Virus record (IMG/VR): IMGVR_UViG_3300028025_006239
Span: 1 to 28,994 of that record
DNA length: 28,994 bases
Strand: one strand, 5' to 3'
Origin: a virus
The translations under genes and the position numbers were made by a program. Of the stretch, positions 17,301 to 22,795 are shown piece after piece. Numbering within the stretch: position 1 is the stretch's first letter; every line of letters begins with the position of its first letter. The notes beneath the pieces were generated by a model. The model saw only the letters and a list, made by a program, of their open reading frames with translations. It did not search any database and had not been told where the DNA came from.

Positions 17301-18102
17301 CTTTGACAACGCCTATAGCGGACTCGGCATCAACGTTCCGAAGGTTATCTACACCGTCACGGAAAACACCAGTTCGTTCTACATCACCAGCGGCGGAAGC
17401 GAGACATTCCTTCCGAACGCGCAGTACCCAATCGGTCAGATGGTCTACACGGAAGCCCTTGGGAAACTGTTTAAGTCATCGGAGTTCCAAGACAATCTAG
17501 GCACGACAATTCAGGGCTGGGTGCGAGCCGCCATTGATCGAGTAGACGTCGGCCCAGATGGAGAGGTCAGCATCTCTGCCGACCGAATCAATGTTGGAGA
17601 ACTTGACGCCGCGCTAGTAAACGTCACAAACCTCAACGCTGGAAACATCAAGGCTGGTGACATTGAGTTCACCGCAGACGTAGATAACGGCCTTTCCCAG
17701 ATGACCTTTTACAATGGAGCAGACTCAAATAAAAAGAATGCCGTCTGGGACGTAAACGGGCTAACGCTTAATGACCCAGACACTTATAACACTGGGACAG
17801 GCGTAGCATCTAAGCGCGTTGAGATCATCAATGGTCAGATCAGACTTATCTCTGGGGATGCGACTACTGCAGCCCTTGACGGAGACGGGATCAACGCCTC
17901 TGCCATCACCATTGGCGCAATGCCCGGTGGTGCCAACCTTATCCCAAACTCATCCTTTGAGCTGTCTGACTTCTCCGTTGTTCAGGCGGCCACAAAGAGC
18001 ACAACAGCCGAGCTTGCGGCATGGGTAACTATCTCAACAATCTCCCCAGAGAACGTTAGCGCTACGAACAACCAGTTTGAACTAACCTCATTCGGGTACT
18101 GA
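14389..18102 (+). CDS. Tail hub / tail-associated protein with carbohydrate-binding and FN3 domains
   Basis: 1237 residues, start after GGGGGAGG and adjacent to the tape measure stop. Residues 1-160 resemble a hub barrel (VYIQPRLPG, FSNHVQFDTMEW, ILWGGVVTRVSEQRDGGAITG, VDYTELLRES). Hub-like sequence continues to about 425 with two inserted FTY modules (173-246 and 298-364). About 425-575 looks like a CBM4/9-type carbohydrate-binding sandwich (LFEGGSSTGW, AYYIGSDHQDMEM, YFWSWRQKAS, VYYTDIQAT). Hub strands resume (LRDFENPTAPEESGEAANRIYLYA). FN3-like sequence from about 790 contains a third FTY module (837-897). The C-terminus (1080-1180) has stalk-like repeats, and 1180-1237 reads like the first third of another carbohydrate-binding domain (NLIPNSSFELSDF) that stops early. 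It probably sits at the tail tip and contacts host glycans. Confidence 0.8.
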   Translation: MAVLRVYIQPRLPGATDQGAFYDFSNHVQFDTMEWEQNDQGQSSTLRADIYTILPSATTNWNSYAGATENLRIAAALQDPNYRLKIAPRTEIQLRDVSVSPHVILWGGVVTRVSEQRDGGAITGSIDAVDYTELLRESVSLQYTPLAESTIKQVLTSQTYSFTPSLAERTDGIAKITVSSIAIGSPYNRNLQIGDTIVVNLSDDTYDGPFHKIIAVTGSGPYQLTYQQYSNVADSVSTAVTGTVKVPGFLTTDNASGLDSRFRILDANVYDLNTPYKWSPKTPNVNRVVSFATRAGDIASITLSSEHSFSVGHPFTITLTNGPTGYAALNGSYVIATVPSSRTFTYVTATSGTITYGAATGTVSADGTITPTPISGGDMRSNLETVIKPGIGVAYANAGTLDGGGNLTIDIFVKPKNQIDLVTNGLFEGGSSTGWTPGSYTISSSGTTGPYDVGDSAYYIGSDHQDMEMASGSRIPVSSGEQYFWSWRQKASQPNKAHPHIKFYNGAGSVVGNAHGYDICKTDVTANQWERNYGIVIVPATAATMTFVLHHESFSSSHSVYYTDIQATKITGDFGFSDKVITDLAYWNNVTVSGLDLRDFENPTAPEESGEAANRIYLYAPYTDVDPLTGAKKVTTYRNTYDFVQGVWENGGKRIESSIVSNDALDSNLALQTARNYFKEKGQALKSFDFEHISGPLSVGDVVPFVWNELKVAEALIVRKQVGYLVGQEIYYRVQLGGDLAFQRSTLYLVEQRLKDITGDSSYFAPKPSPYAGQPTAGGIVTPAIPEVSAGSKQIAVSWDYPTSLINSVAFGGFLVLRTELSLVGTATTAAGGTGSVATITTSSNHGLLAGDEVVIQNLVPDGYNGSFTIVSVPAANSFTYANQTTGAQTGAGSIYKIGTWYKASTSEPIAGAVQPTAPDVATASYTDNDLVPGTFYAYKLAAIDVSTSDPIITGYSSTSTAVSPEDVNVSFDNAYSGLGINVPKVIYTVTENTSSFYITSGGSETFLPNAQYPIGQMVYTEALGKLFKSSEFQDNLGTTIQGWVRAAIDRVDVGPDGEVSISADRINVGELDAALVNVTNLNAGNIKAGDIEFTADVDNGLSQMTFYNGADSNKKNAVWDVNGLTLNDPDTYNTGTGVASKRVEIINGQIRLISGDATTAALDGDGINASAITIGAMPGGANLIPNSSFELSDFSVVQAATKSTTAELAAWVTISTISPENVSATNNQFELTSFGY
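14905..15126 (+). repeat. FTY beta module, copy A (divergent)
   Basis: Residues 173-246 of the hub protein. Pattern: IAKITVSS, a polar turn, LQIGDTIVVNL, DGPFHKIIAV, PYQLTYQQY, ending TGTVKV. It is the most divergent copy but keeps the GD-x-[IV]-V-[VIL] strand, the polar-G-x-[FY] turn and the final small-residue strand. Confidence 0.5.
15280..15480 (+). repeat. FTY beta module, copy B
   Basis: Residues 298-364 of the hub protein: IASITLSSEHSFSVGHPFTI, LTNGPTGYAALNGSYVIATV, RTFTYVTATSGTITYGAATG. It matches copy D closely (NGPTGYAALNGSY against SGPTNFAQLNGLY, and SGTIT shared). Confidence 0.75.
16897..17079 (+). repeat. FTY beta module, copy C, within an FN3 domain
   Basis: Residues 837-897 of the hub protein: VATITTSSNHGLLAGDEVVI, DGYNGSFTIVSVPAANSFTY, ending GAGSIYK. 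FN3-like sequence lies on both sides (FLVLRTELS before, WYKASTSEPI and YTDNDLVPGTFYAYKLAA after), so the module seems inserted in an FN3 loop. Confidence 0.7.
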
Positions 18103-18105
18103 TAA

Positions 18106-20973
18106 ATGGCAACAAAAACCTTTCTAACCTCTAAGGACGCAGTCGTTGTTCTGCGGAACAGTGATAGCGGCAGTCTTGGCGCTGGTAAGGATTACCACAT
18201 CTACGTTGGAAACAGCGGAGACTACACGATTCGTGGACTTGTTCAGTTCAACCTTGACTTCAGCGACGTTACCTCAATCACAAGCGCAACTCTGTACTTC
18301 ACCACCGCCAGATCAAATGACGGAACCGTTGATGGATACCTGCGGGATACGCACGGTACGTATTCCTCGGCGGCAATGCACATCAGCCGAGTTACTTCTG
18401 CCTGGACCGAAGGTACCTACGGTAACGATGAAGCCTTTAACGGCTCTAACTCCGTTGAATGGAGCAACCAGCCATCTACCACAACCGAAGACCGTGTCTC
18501 GTTCACTTCTCGATCATCTCGTCCGTCTTCGCCCACGCTGGACTCAATGGATATTACTGGGATTGTCACCGACTGGTTCAATGGCTCAGCAAACTACGGT
18601 ATTCAGGTTAAGTTCCAAAGCGAAGTTGGATCACGATTCACCGAGTGGTACAGCCGAGAGGGGGACGCAAGTTCAATCTCTGGGGCTGTGGCGCCATACA
18701 TCGTCCTTACTTACTCAACAGTTACTAATCCAACTGGTACGCCAACAAGCCCAAGCGGCACAGTTGCAAAGGTCACTAACCTTTCCGATCTAACTGAGTG
18801 GACAAGCACTAGCCAGCACGCCATGCCGGAGTTTAATTGGTCCTATACGACTGGCGGTGGCGGCGTCCAGACAAAGTGGCGTCTGCGCATCTACAACAAC
18901 AATAGCAAGACAACGACATTCTATGACTCTGGAATTGTGCTTGATGCCTCACACGCTGCTGATTTGACATTTTCTCCAGTAAAGAATGCGGACAAGCAAG
19001 CTTGGGTTCCTGGGGCTGGCTGGTCAACGATTACAGGTCTTGTGAACGGCACCGAGTATTTCTGGACGATTCAGGTCTACGACGCCCTGGGAAATGTTTC
19101 TACAGAGTCTACGCCTGTAGGATTTAAGGTTCGCTGGGGACAGGCAGTCTACGAGTGGGACGCGGGTGTCGGCTACGCCGCAACAGGCTCATGGTCAATT
19201 GCGCATGCTCAGCCGCCAGCAAACACCCAAGCGGTTGTCCAATATCGAGTAGCAGCGTCTTCTGGCGCGACAACTGGGGCTTGGTCATCCGAGATTGGGC
19301 CGCTTATCGCCACGCAGCGCTACCTTCAGACGCTCGTGCGAGTGTCCACAGACGTTGGCGGAACAAAGCCGTACATTACTGATATCACCTTCTCCTATGT
19401 CAGCAGCGCTGTACCACCAGACAACTGGTATGTTACTAGCGGATCATTGATTCTTGACGATACCGAGCGTCGCTTCGGAACAAAGTCCGCCCTTTGGAAA
19501 CCTTCTACCACTGGCGCTTCTTCTGTTCAGCCGCTCAGAAACACTGGTGAGTACGATATTCCCGTTCTGCACAATACTCGATACACGTTCTCAGCGTATG
19601 TAAAGCCGGTATCCATTGCCGGACGAACGCTCAAGCTTCGCGTGTACAAGTCAAGTGGTCTTACTTCTTCAATTACTGGGTCAGAGATTGCCGACATTAA
19701 CGGTGTTACCTCATCCCAAAACTACTCACTATTCCCAGAGGACAACGAAGGATGGTATCGCCTTACCTACACCTTTGAGACGGACTCCAGCACAGACTTT
19801 GTGAAGCCGCTTATTTACCTGTTTGGAACTGGCCTTGCAACTGACTCCGTTTACCTAGACGGCGTGCAGTTTGAAGAGGGAACGGTTGTGCGCTCGTGGA
19901 CCCCAGGCTTTGTAACCCAGGCGATGACCTTTGAGGGCGCTGGGCTATCCATTGACGGCAGTCGTGGGGGGTCGCTGCGTTTGCGTGGATCTGGCGGTGG
20001 CGAAAGAGATATTGTTGAGCTTGGTGCAGACGGACTATCGTTCGGTGGAACAACAAGCCCAGCAAACCTTTACTCTCCCGGAGCAGATGTTCTTGCCTCT
20101 GACCAGCAGATCCGATCCTACTTCTCTCCGGCATTTAGGGCAGAAACTGGAACCTCAACAGGAACTGCGCTTAGGACTTTGACCACAGGGGACACTGATG
20201 CAAGGTTCAACATTAGAACAGACGGCGTCTTGGATTGGGGAACCGGTGCGGCGGCGGCTGACACCAACCTATACCGAAGTGAAGCCAGCGTCCTTAAAAC
20301 TGACGATTCTCTGTGGGTTGCCGGGAACACCCTCAGCTCAGTTGATAGGAGTGGCTCAGCAGACAGCACTACCATTACATATAACACAGAGTATTATGCG
20401 CTCACAAACGCAGAAACCTCTTTTACCCCAACGTTTGTTGGTCAAAGATGGCTCTTGACGCTAACTGGGTACGTATCTTTGAATACCACAACTATCCAAT
20501 ATGCTTTTGTTCGCGGTGCGGTTCATAACTCGGCGGTTGCTGTTTCTACCGCAGCAAGATCTAGCACAACCGCGACAATCAACACCTCAACCGCACACGG
20601 AATGGTTGCTGGAGATACGTTTGTCATTGCCCTCACAAGCGGGCCGACAAACTTTGCGCAACTGAACGGTCTGTATACGGTTGCAACTGCCCCGACAACT
20701 ACCTCATTCACGTACGTTGCACCATCAAGCGGGACAATCACCTCTGGGGCGGCGGTTGGAAGTGTTTATAAGCAACTGGCAAACATGGGGTTCAGCAGGG
20801 CGGACAACTACGGCACCACCGGCAGGGGCGGGACCGTTGCGCTTACAAGGGTATATACAGCAACTACTGCTGGGGTTCCGCTAGTGTTTAAGTTTACGGG
20901 CACAACGCAAACAACCGCTGGCCTAACGCTTTCACTCGCATATACCCAAATCAATGCATACCCATTGGGATAA
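18106..20973 (+). CDS. Multidomain tail adhesin (DNRLRE, FN3-like, CBM-like, fibre-type C-terminus)
   Basis: 955 residues, three bases after the hub stop. Residues 1-205 resemble a DNRLRE-type beta sandwich (KDAVVVLRNSDSG, RGLVQFNLDFSDV, SATLYFTTARSND, ISRVTSAWTEGTYG, VTDWFNGSANYGIQVK), a fold used for carbohydrate or matrix binding. About 210-345 is FN3-like (GTEYFWTIQVYDALGNVS), and 440-600 is CBM4/9-like (FGTKSALWKPS, YTFSAYVKPV, GWYRLTYTFETDSS, DSVYLDGVQFEEG). A short stalk (SLRLRG) and a fibre repeat at 698-739 (RTDGVLDWGTG, DTNLYRS) lead to a C-terminal beta domain (755-955) into which the fourth FTY module is inserted. Likely a receptor- or polysaccharide-binding tail-tip fibre; no enzyme active site was recognised. 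Confidence 0.75.
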   Translation: MATKTFLTSKDAVVVLRNSDSGSLGAGKDYHIYVGNSGDYTIRGLVQFNLDFSDVTSITSATLYFTTARSNDGTVDGYLRDTHGTYSSAAMHISRVTSAWTEGTYGNDEAFNGSNSVEWSNQPSTTTEDRVSFTSRSSRPSSPTLDSMDITGIVTDWFNGSANYGIQVKFQSEVGSRFTEWYSREGDASSISGAVAPYIVLTYSTVTNPTGTPTSPSGTVAKVTNLSDLTEWTSTSQHAMPEFNWSYTTGGGGVQTKWRLRIYNNNSKTTTFYDSGIVLDASHAADLTFSPVKNADKQAWVPGAGWSTITGLVNGTEYFWTIQVYDALGNVSTESTPVGFKVRWGQAVYEWDAGVGYAATGSWSIAHAQPPANTQAVVQYRVAASSGATTGAWSSEIGPLIATQRYLQTLVRVSTDVGGTKPYITDITFSYVSSAVPPDNWYVTSGSLILDDTERRFGTKSALWKPSTTGASSVQPLRNTGEYDIPVLHNTRYTFSAYVKPVSIAGRTLKLRVYKSSGLTSSITGSEIADINGVTSSQNYSLFPEDNEGWYRLTYTFETDSSTDFVKPLIYLFGTGLATDSVYLDGVQFEEGTVVRSWTPGFVTQAMTFEGAGLSIDGSRGGSLRLRGSGGGERDIVELGADGLSFGGTTSPANLYSPGADVLASDQQIRSYFSPAFRAETGTSTGTALRTLTTGDTDARFNIRTDGVLDWGTGAAAADTNLYRSEASVLKTDDSLWVAGNTLSSVDRSGSADSTTITYNTEYYALTNAETSFTPTFVGQRWLLTLTGYVSLNTTTIQYAFVRGAVHNSAVAVSTAARSSTTATINTSTAHGMVAGDTFVIALTSGPTNFAQLNGLYTVATAPTTTSFTYVAPSSGTITSGAAVGSVYKQLANMGFSRADNYGTTGRGGTVALTRVYTATTAGVPLVFKFTGTTQTTAGLTLSLAYTQINAYPLG
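20569..20772 (+). repeat. FTY beta module, copy D, within the adhesin C-terminal domain
   Basis: Residues 822-889 of the adhesin: TATINTSTAHGMVAGDTFVI, SGPTNFAQLNGLYTVATAP, TSFTYVAPSSGTITSGAAVG, ending SVYK. The surrounding beta domain (YAFVRGAVHNSAV before, ANMGFSRADNYGTTGRGG after) reads as one fold interrupted by the module. Confidence 0.72.
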
Positions 20974-20982
20974 GGGGACTAT

Positions 20983-21102
20983 ATGTGGATTTTGATTTGC
21001 GAATTAGAAAATTGCCCAGTTGACAGGGCTGAGCAGGAAGCAGAAGGATCTTCATACGCCTGCATGGGCTGCGGGGCAATATACGAGCGTCCAGCCGCCT
21101 AG
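20983..21102 (+). CDS. Zinc-ribbon microprotein (39 aa)
   Basis: 39 codons, start ATG five bases after AAGGGG (20972-20977), a good ribosome site placed right at the adhesin stop. The cysteines C6, C11, C27 and C30 give a C-x4-C ... C-x2-C pattern (ICELENCP and ACMGCG), a likely structural zinc site. The centre is acidic (VDRAEQEAEG). It resembles the 58-residue protein at 24462-24638 in cysteine layout. Function unknown: a protein-binding or nucleic-acid-binding zinc knuckle is possible. The ribosome site, position and cysteine pattern support a real gene. Confidence 0.65.
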   Translation: MWILICELENCPVDRAEQEAEGSSYACMGCGAIYERPAA

Positions 21103-21119
21103 CCGCAGAACCCCCTGCC

Positions 21120-21150
21120 ATAGACCTTAGCACCAGATCGGGATAAAATG
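21120..21150 (+). promoter_or_regulatory. Candidate promoter of the lysis genes
   Basis: TAAAAT at 21144-21149 lies 36 bases before the endolysin ATG. A poor -35-like TAGACC (21121-21126) is 17 bases upstream. A consensus ribosome site AAGGAGG (21174-21180) follows in the leader. Confidence 0.4.
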
Positions 21151-21184
21151 TGGAAGCCTTTTGGCAATCACATAAGGAGGTTTC

Positions 21185-21925
21185 ATGGCACTCAAGTTCA
21201 GGGTCAAGTCTCAGCTTGACCACGAGGAAAAGGGCGGAATCCTAGACGACTGTGGCCCATCAAGCATGGCTGCATGCGTGTCTTGGGTGTTTCAGTACGC
21301 CCCAGGCAAGGACTTCTCCGCTGCTGACGGCATCAAGGCCAAGACCAAGGCAACGGGAAAGATTGACAAGCAGGGCGTGTCCGACAACGGGTCTACGCTT
21401 GCGGATCTTATTAAGACGGCAAATGTCCTCGGCGCACGAGCACGCTGGGCAAAGGACTGGAATGACGTCATCGCAAGCGCCAAGGCTGGTTCAGCAATTG
21501 GCGTGTGGGTTGAGCAGCCAGCCGGCTACCCGAAGGATCTTGAAGTGTCTGAGTGGCACGAAAAGTGGAAGCGTTGGTGGTGGGTCAAGCAGAAGCAGCC
21601 TACTCGAACCTACGGACACATGACTGCCGCTGTCTGGGATAAGGATCTCGGCTGGCAGTGGGCATGCCCAACCCGCAGTGGTAAGGGTAAGGAGCAATTC
21701 GGAGTCCTCATTAGCGAGGAGACCTTGCTAAAGCTTGCCGACAGCAAGCGTGTGTCTAAGAAGCACGTTGCTCCAGCATTTAAGCATGTTATTATTATCT
21801 CTGCCCCTGCGGGATGGGTCGCCCCAGCCCCAGTAGCAGCTCCAGTAGTAGCCCCGGTGCCACAGCCTGTTGCGCCGGTTCAGCCAGCGGTCTGTCCGAC
21901 ATGCGGTCAGTCCGTCAAGAAGTAA
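21185..21925 (+). CDS. C39/papain-like cysteine peptidase, endolysin candidate
   Basis: 246 residues with a consensus ribosome site. The N-terminus has DDCGPSSMAACVSW (catalytic Cys at 23), a C39-type box; a Gly/Lys-rich turn and a helix (STLADLIKTANVLGARARW) follow. The catalytic His is probably H145 in RTYGHMTAAVWDKD, followed by an Asp (152 or 154). A Trp-rich insertion (WHEKWKRWWW, about 124-133) lies before the His. About 205-235 is an Ala/Pro/Val-rich linker, ending in CPTCGQSVKK, half of a zinc site. Directly followed by a holin gene, it most likely cleaves peptidoglycan cross-bridges as an endolysin; other peptidase substrates cannot be excluded. No other cell-wall binding domain was recognised. 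Confidence 0.72.
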   Translation: MALKFRVKSQLDHEEKGGILDDCGPSSMAACVSWVFQYAPGKDFSAADGIKAKTKATGKIDKQGVSDNGSTLADLIKTANVLGARARWAKDWNDVIASAKAGSAIGVWVEQPAGYPKDLEVSEWHEKWKRWWWVKQKQPTRTYGHMTAAVWDKDLGWQWACPTRSGKGKEQFGVLISEETLLKLADSKRVSKKHVAPAFKHVIIISAPAGWVAPAPVAAPVVAPVPQPVAPVQPAVCPTCGQSVKK

Positions 21926-21935
21926 GAGGAGTATC

Positions 21936-22328
21936 ATGAACGCACTTATCAATAAACTTAAGTGGATTATGGACAACACGGGCATTGACGAAATGCTCCT
22001 TGAGGCCGGTCGCGCCTTCCTCGGAACGTCCATCGCGGTTGCCCTTGGTCTTGGAATCCCACTCCTTGACATCTCTGGCGGCGACTTCCGCACCGTAGTC
22101 TCGGCTGGCCTTGCTGCCTGCTTGCAGATCATCGTGCGCGCCTTGAACCCAGAAGATGCCAAGTTCGGCGTTGGCAAGGCTAAGGTTGCCCGCGAAGAGG
22201 CAGCAAGCACCGCTCACATCACCGGAAGCGCCATTGACACCGATGGCGACGGCATCGCCGACGAGCTCGCCGGAAGCCTTTCCGGGGAAGTAGTCCCAGA
22301 TGACGCTGACGAGGAAGAGACGAAGTAA
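21936..22328 (+). CDS. Holin, two TM segments, with acidic DxDxDG tail
   Basis: 130 residues from the ATG at 21936, set by AGAGGAG just upstream; an earlier in-frame start at 21870 would overlap the endolysin gene by 56 bases. An amphipathic N-terminus (NALINKLKWIMDN) precedes TM1 (24-46, AFLGTSIAVALGLGIPLL) and TM2 (52-70, TVVSAGLAACLQIIVRAL), as in r1t/actinophage-type holins, which form membrane lesions that release the endolysin. The soluble tail (71-130) contains DTDGDGIADE (101-110), a Ca-binding loop of the EF-hand or thrombospondin type 3 style, and ends in a strongly acidic stretch. The endolysin-holin order and shared operon support the role. Confidence 0.78.
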   Translation: MNALINKLKWIMDNTGIDEMLLEAGRAFLGTSIAVALGLGIPLLDISGGDFRTVVSAGLAACLQIIVRALNPEDAKFGVGKAKVAREEAASTAHITGSAIDTDGDGIADELAGSLSGEVVPDDADEEETK

Positions 22329-22346
22329 TCTCTCCTAGAAGCAATA

Positions 22347-22376
22347 AGAAGACCCACCCTTCGGGGTGGGTCTTCT
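22347..22376 (+). terminator. Terminator of the lysis operon (UUCG loop)
   Basis: A perfect 13-bp stem (22347-22359 with 22364-22376) with TTCG loop. The 3' side ends in TCTTCTGTT, which runs directly into an extended -10 promoter. Confidence 0.9.
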
Positions 22377-22390
22377 GTTATACTGCAAAT
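22376..22390 (+). promoter_or_regulatory. Extended -10 promoter, leaderless start for the FmdB-type gene
   Basis: TGT-TATACT (hexamer 22379-22384), six bases, ATG 22391. Near-consensus extended -10 fused to the terminator's right arm; no ribosome site before the ATG. Confidence 0.68.
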
Positions 22391-22594
22391 ATGGCTAGAT
22401 ACGATTTCCGATGCGAGCCTTGTGACCTCGTAGTAGAGGTGACTCGCCCTATGTCCGATGACTCTAAGGTTATCTGCGAGAAGTGCAGCGGAGAAATGCG
22501 AGTGACATTCTCTGCCCCGAAGGTCGTTTACAAGGGCTCGGGCTGGGCTTGGCAGGAGAAGATTCCTCAGAACACCGATATCGTTATCGGCTAA
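22391..22594 (+). CDS. FmdB-family zinc ribbon protein
   Basis: 67 residues. ARYDFRCEPCDLVVEVTRPM, then VICEKCSGEMRVTFSAPKVV: four cysteines (8, 11, 29, 32) in two CxxC knuckles with the FmdB spacing, and the family's ending (AP-x-V-x-x-KGSGW). FmdB-type proteins are small putative regulators of unsettled function. In phages they are common as single genes near structural or terminase genes. It has its own leaderless-type promoter and abuts, tail to tail, the antisense 66-residue membrane protein without a gap. Confidence 0.85.
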   Translation: MARYDFRCEPCDLVVEVTRPMSDDSKVICEKCSGEMRVTFSAPKVVYKGSGWAWQEKIPQNTDIVIG

Positions 22595-22795
22595 CTACTC
22601 CTCGTCGTCGCCCCACGAGAGGCGAAGCGGCATCGTCACCAGCCACGCGAGCGACAGGGACGCCAGCACCACTCCAACAAAGTCTCGGGTCTCGCCGTCT
22701 GGAAGGACAATCCAACCCACGAGCAGACCGAAGATGGTCCACGACTGCGAAACAAGTTCATTAACGATCTGCGATCCAATGCTCTTCCAGTTCAT
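22595..22795 (-). CDS. Small two-TM membrane protein (66 aa)
   Basis: 66 residues. TM1 at about 17-33 (SWTIFGLLVGWIVLP), TM2 at about 38-57 (DFVGVVLASLSLAWLVTMPL), a short acidic end (WGDDEE). Its start is coupled to the Pro/Thr-rich gene by a TGATG overlap, with GGAG inside that gene's last codons. The topology is holin-like, but a real holin candidate lies 270 bases away and this gene belongs to the opposite-strand operon. It may be an anti-holin, or a membrane partner of the secreted protein encoded just upstream. Confidence 0.65.
   Translation of the reverse strand: MNWKSIGSQIVNELVSQSWTIFGLLVGWIVLPDGETRDFVGVVLASLSLAWLVTMPLRLSWGDDEE

Noticed and set aside
18146-18793. 215-residue + strand frame inside the adhesin gene; considered as the continuation of the truncated CBM of the hub
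   Set aside because: The sequence has no CBM-like pattern and the overlapping frame is a clear DNRLRE-type domain, so no frameshift is supported.
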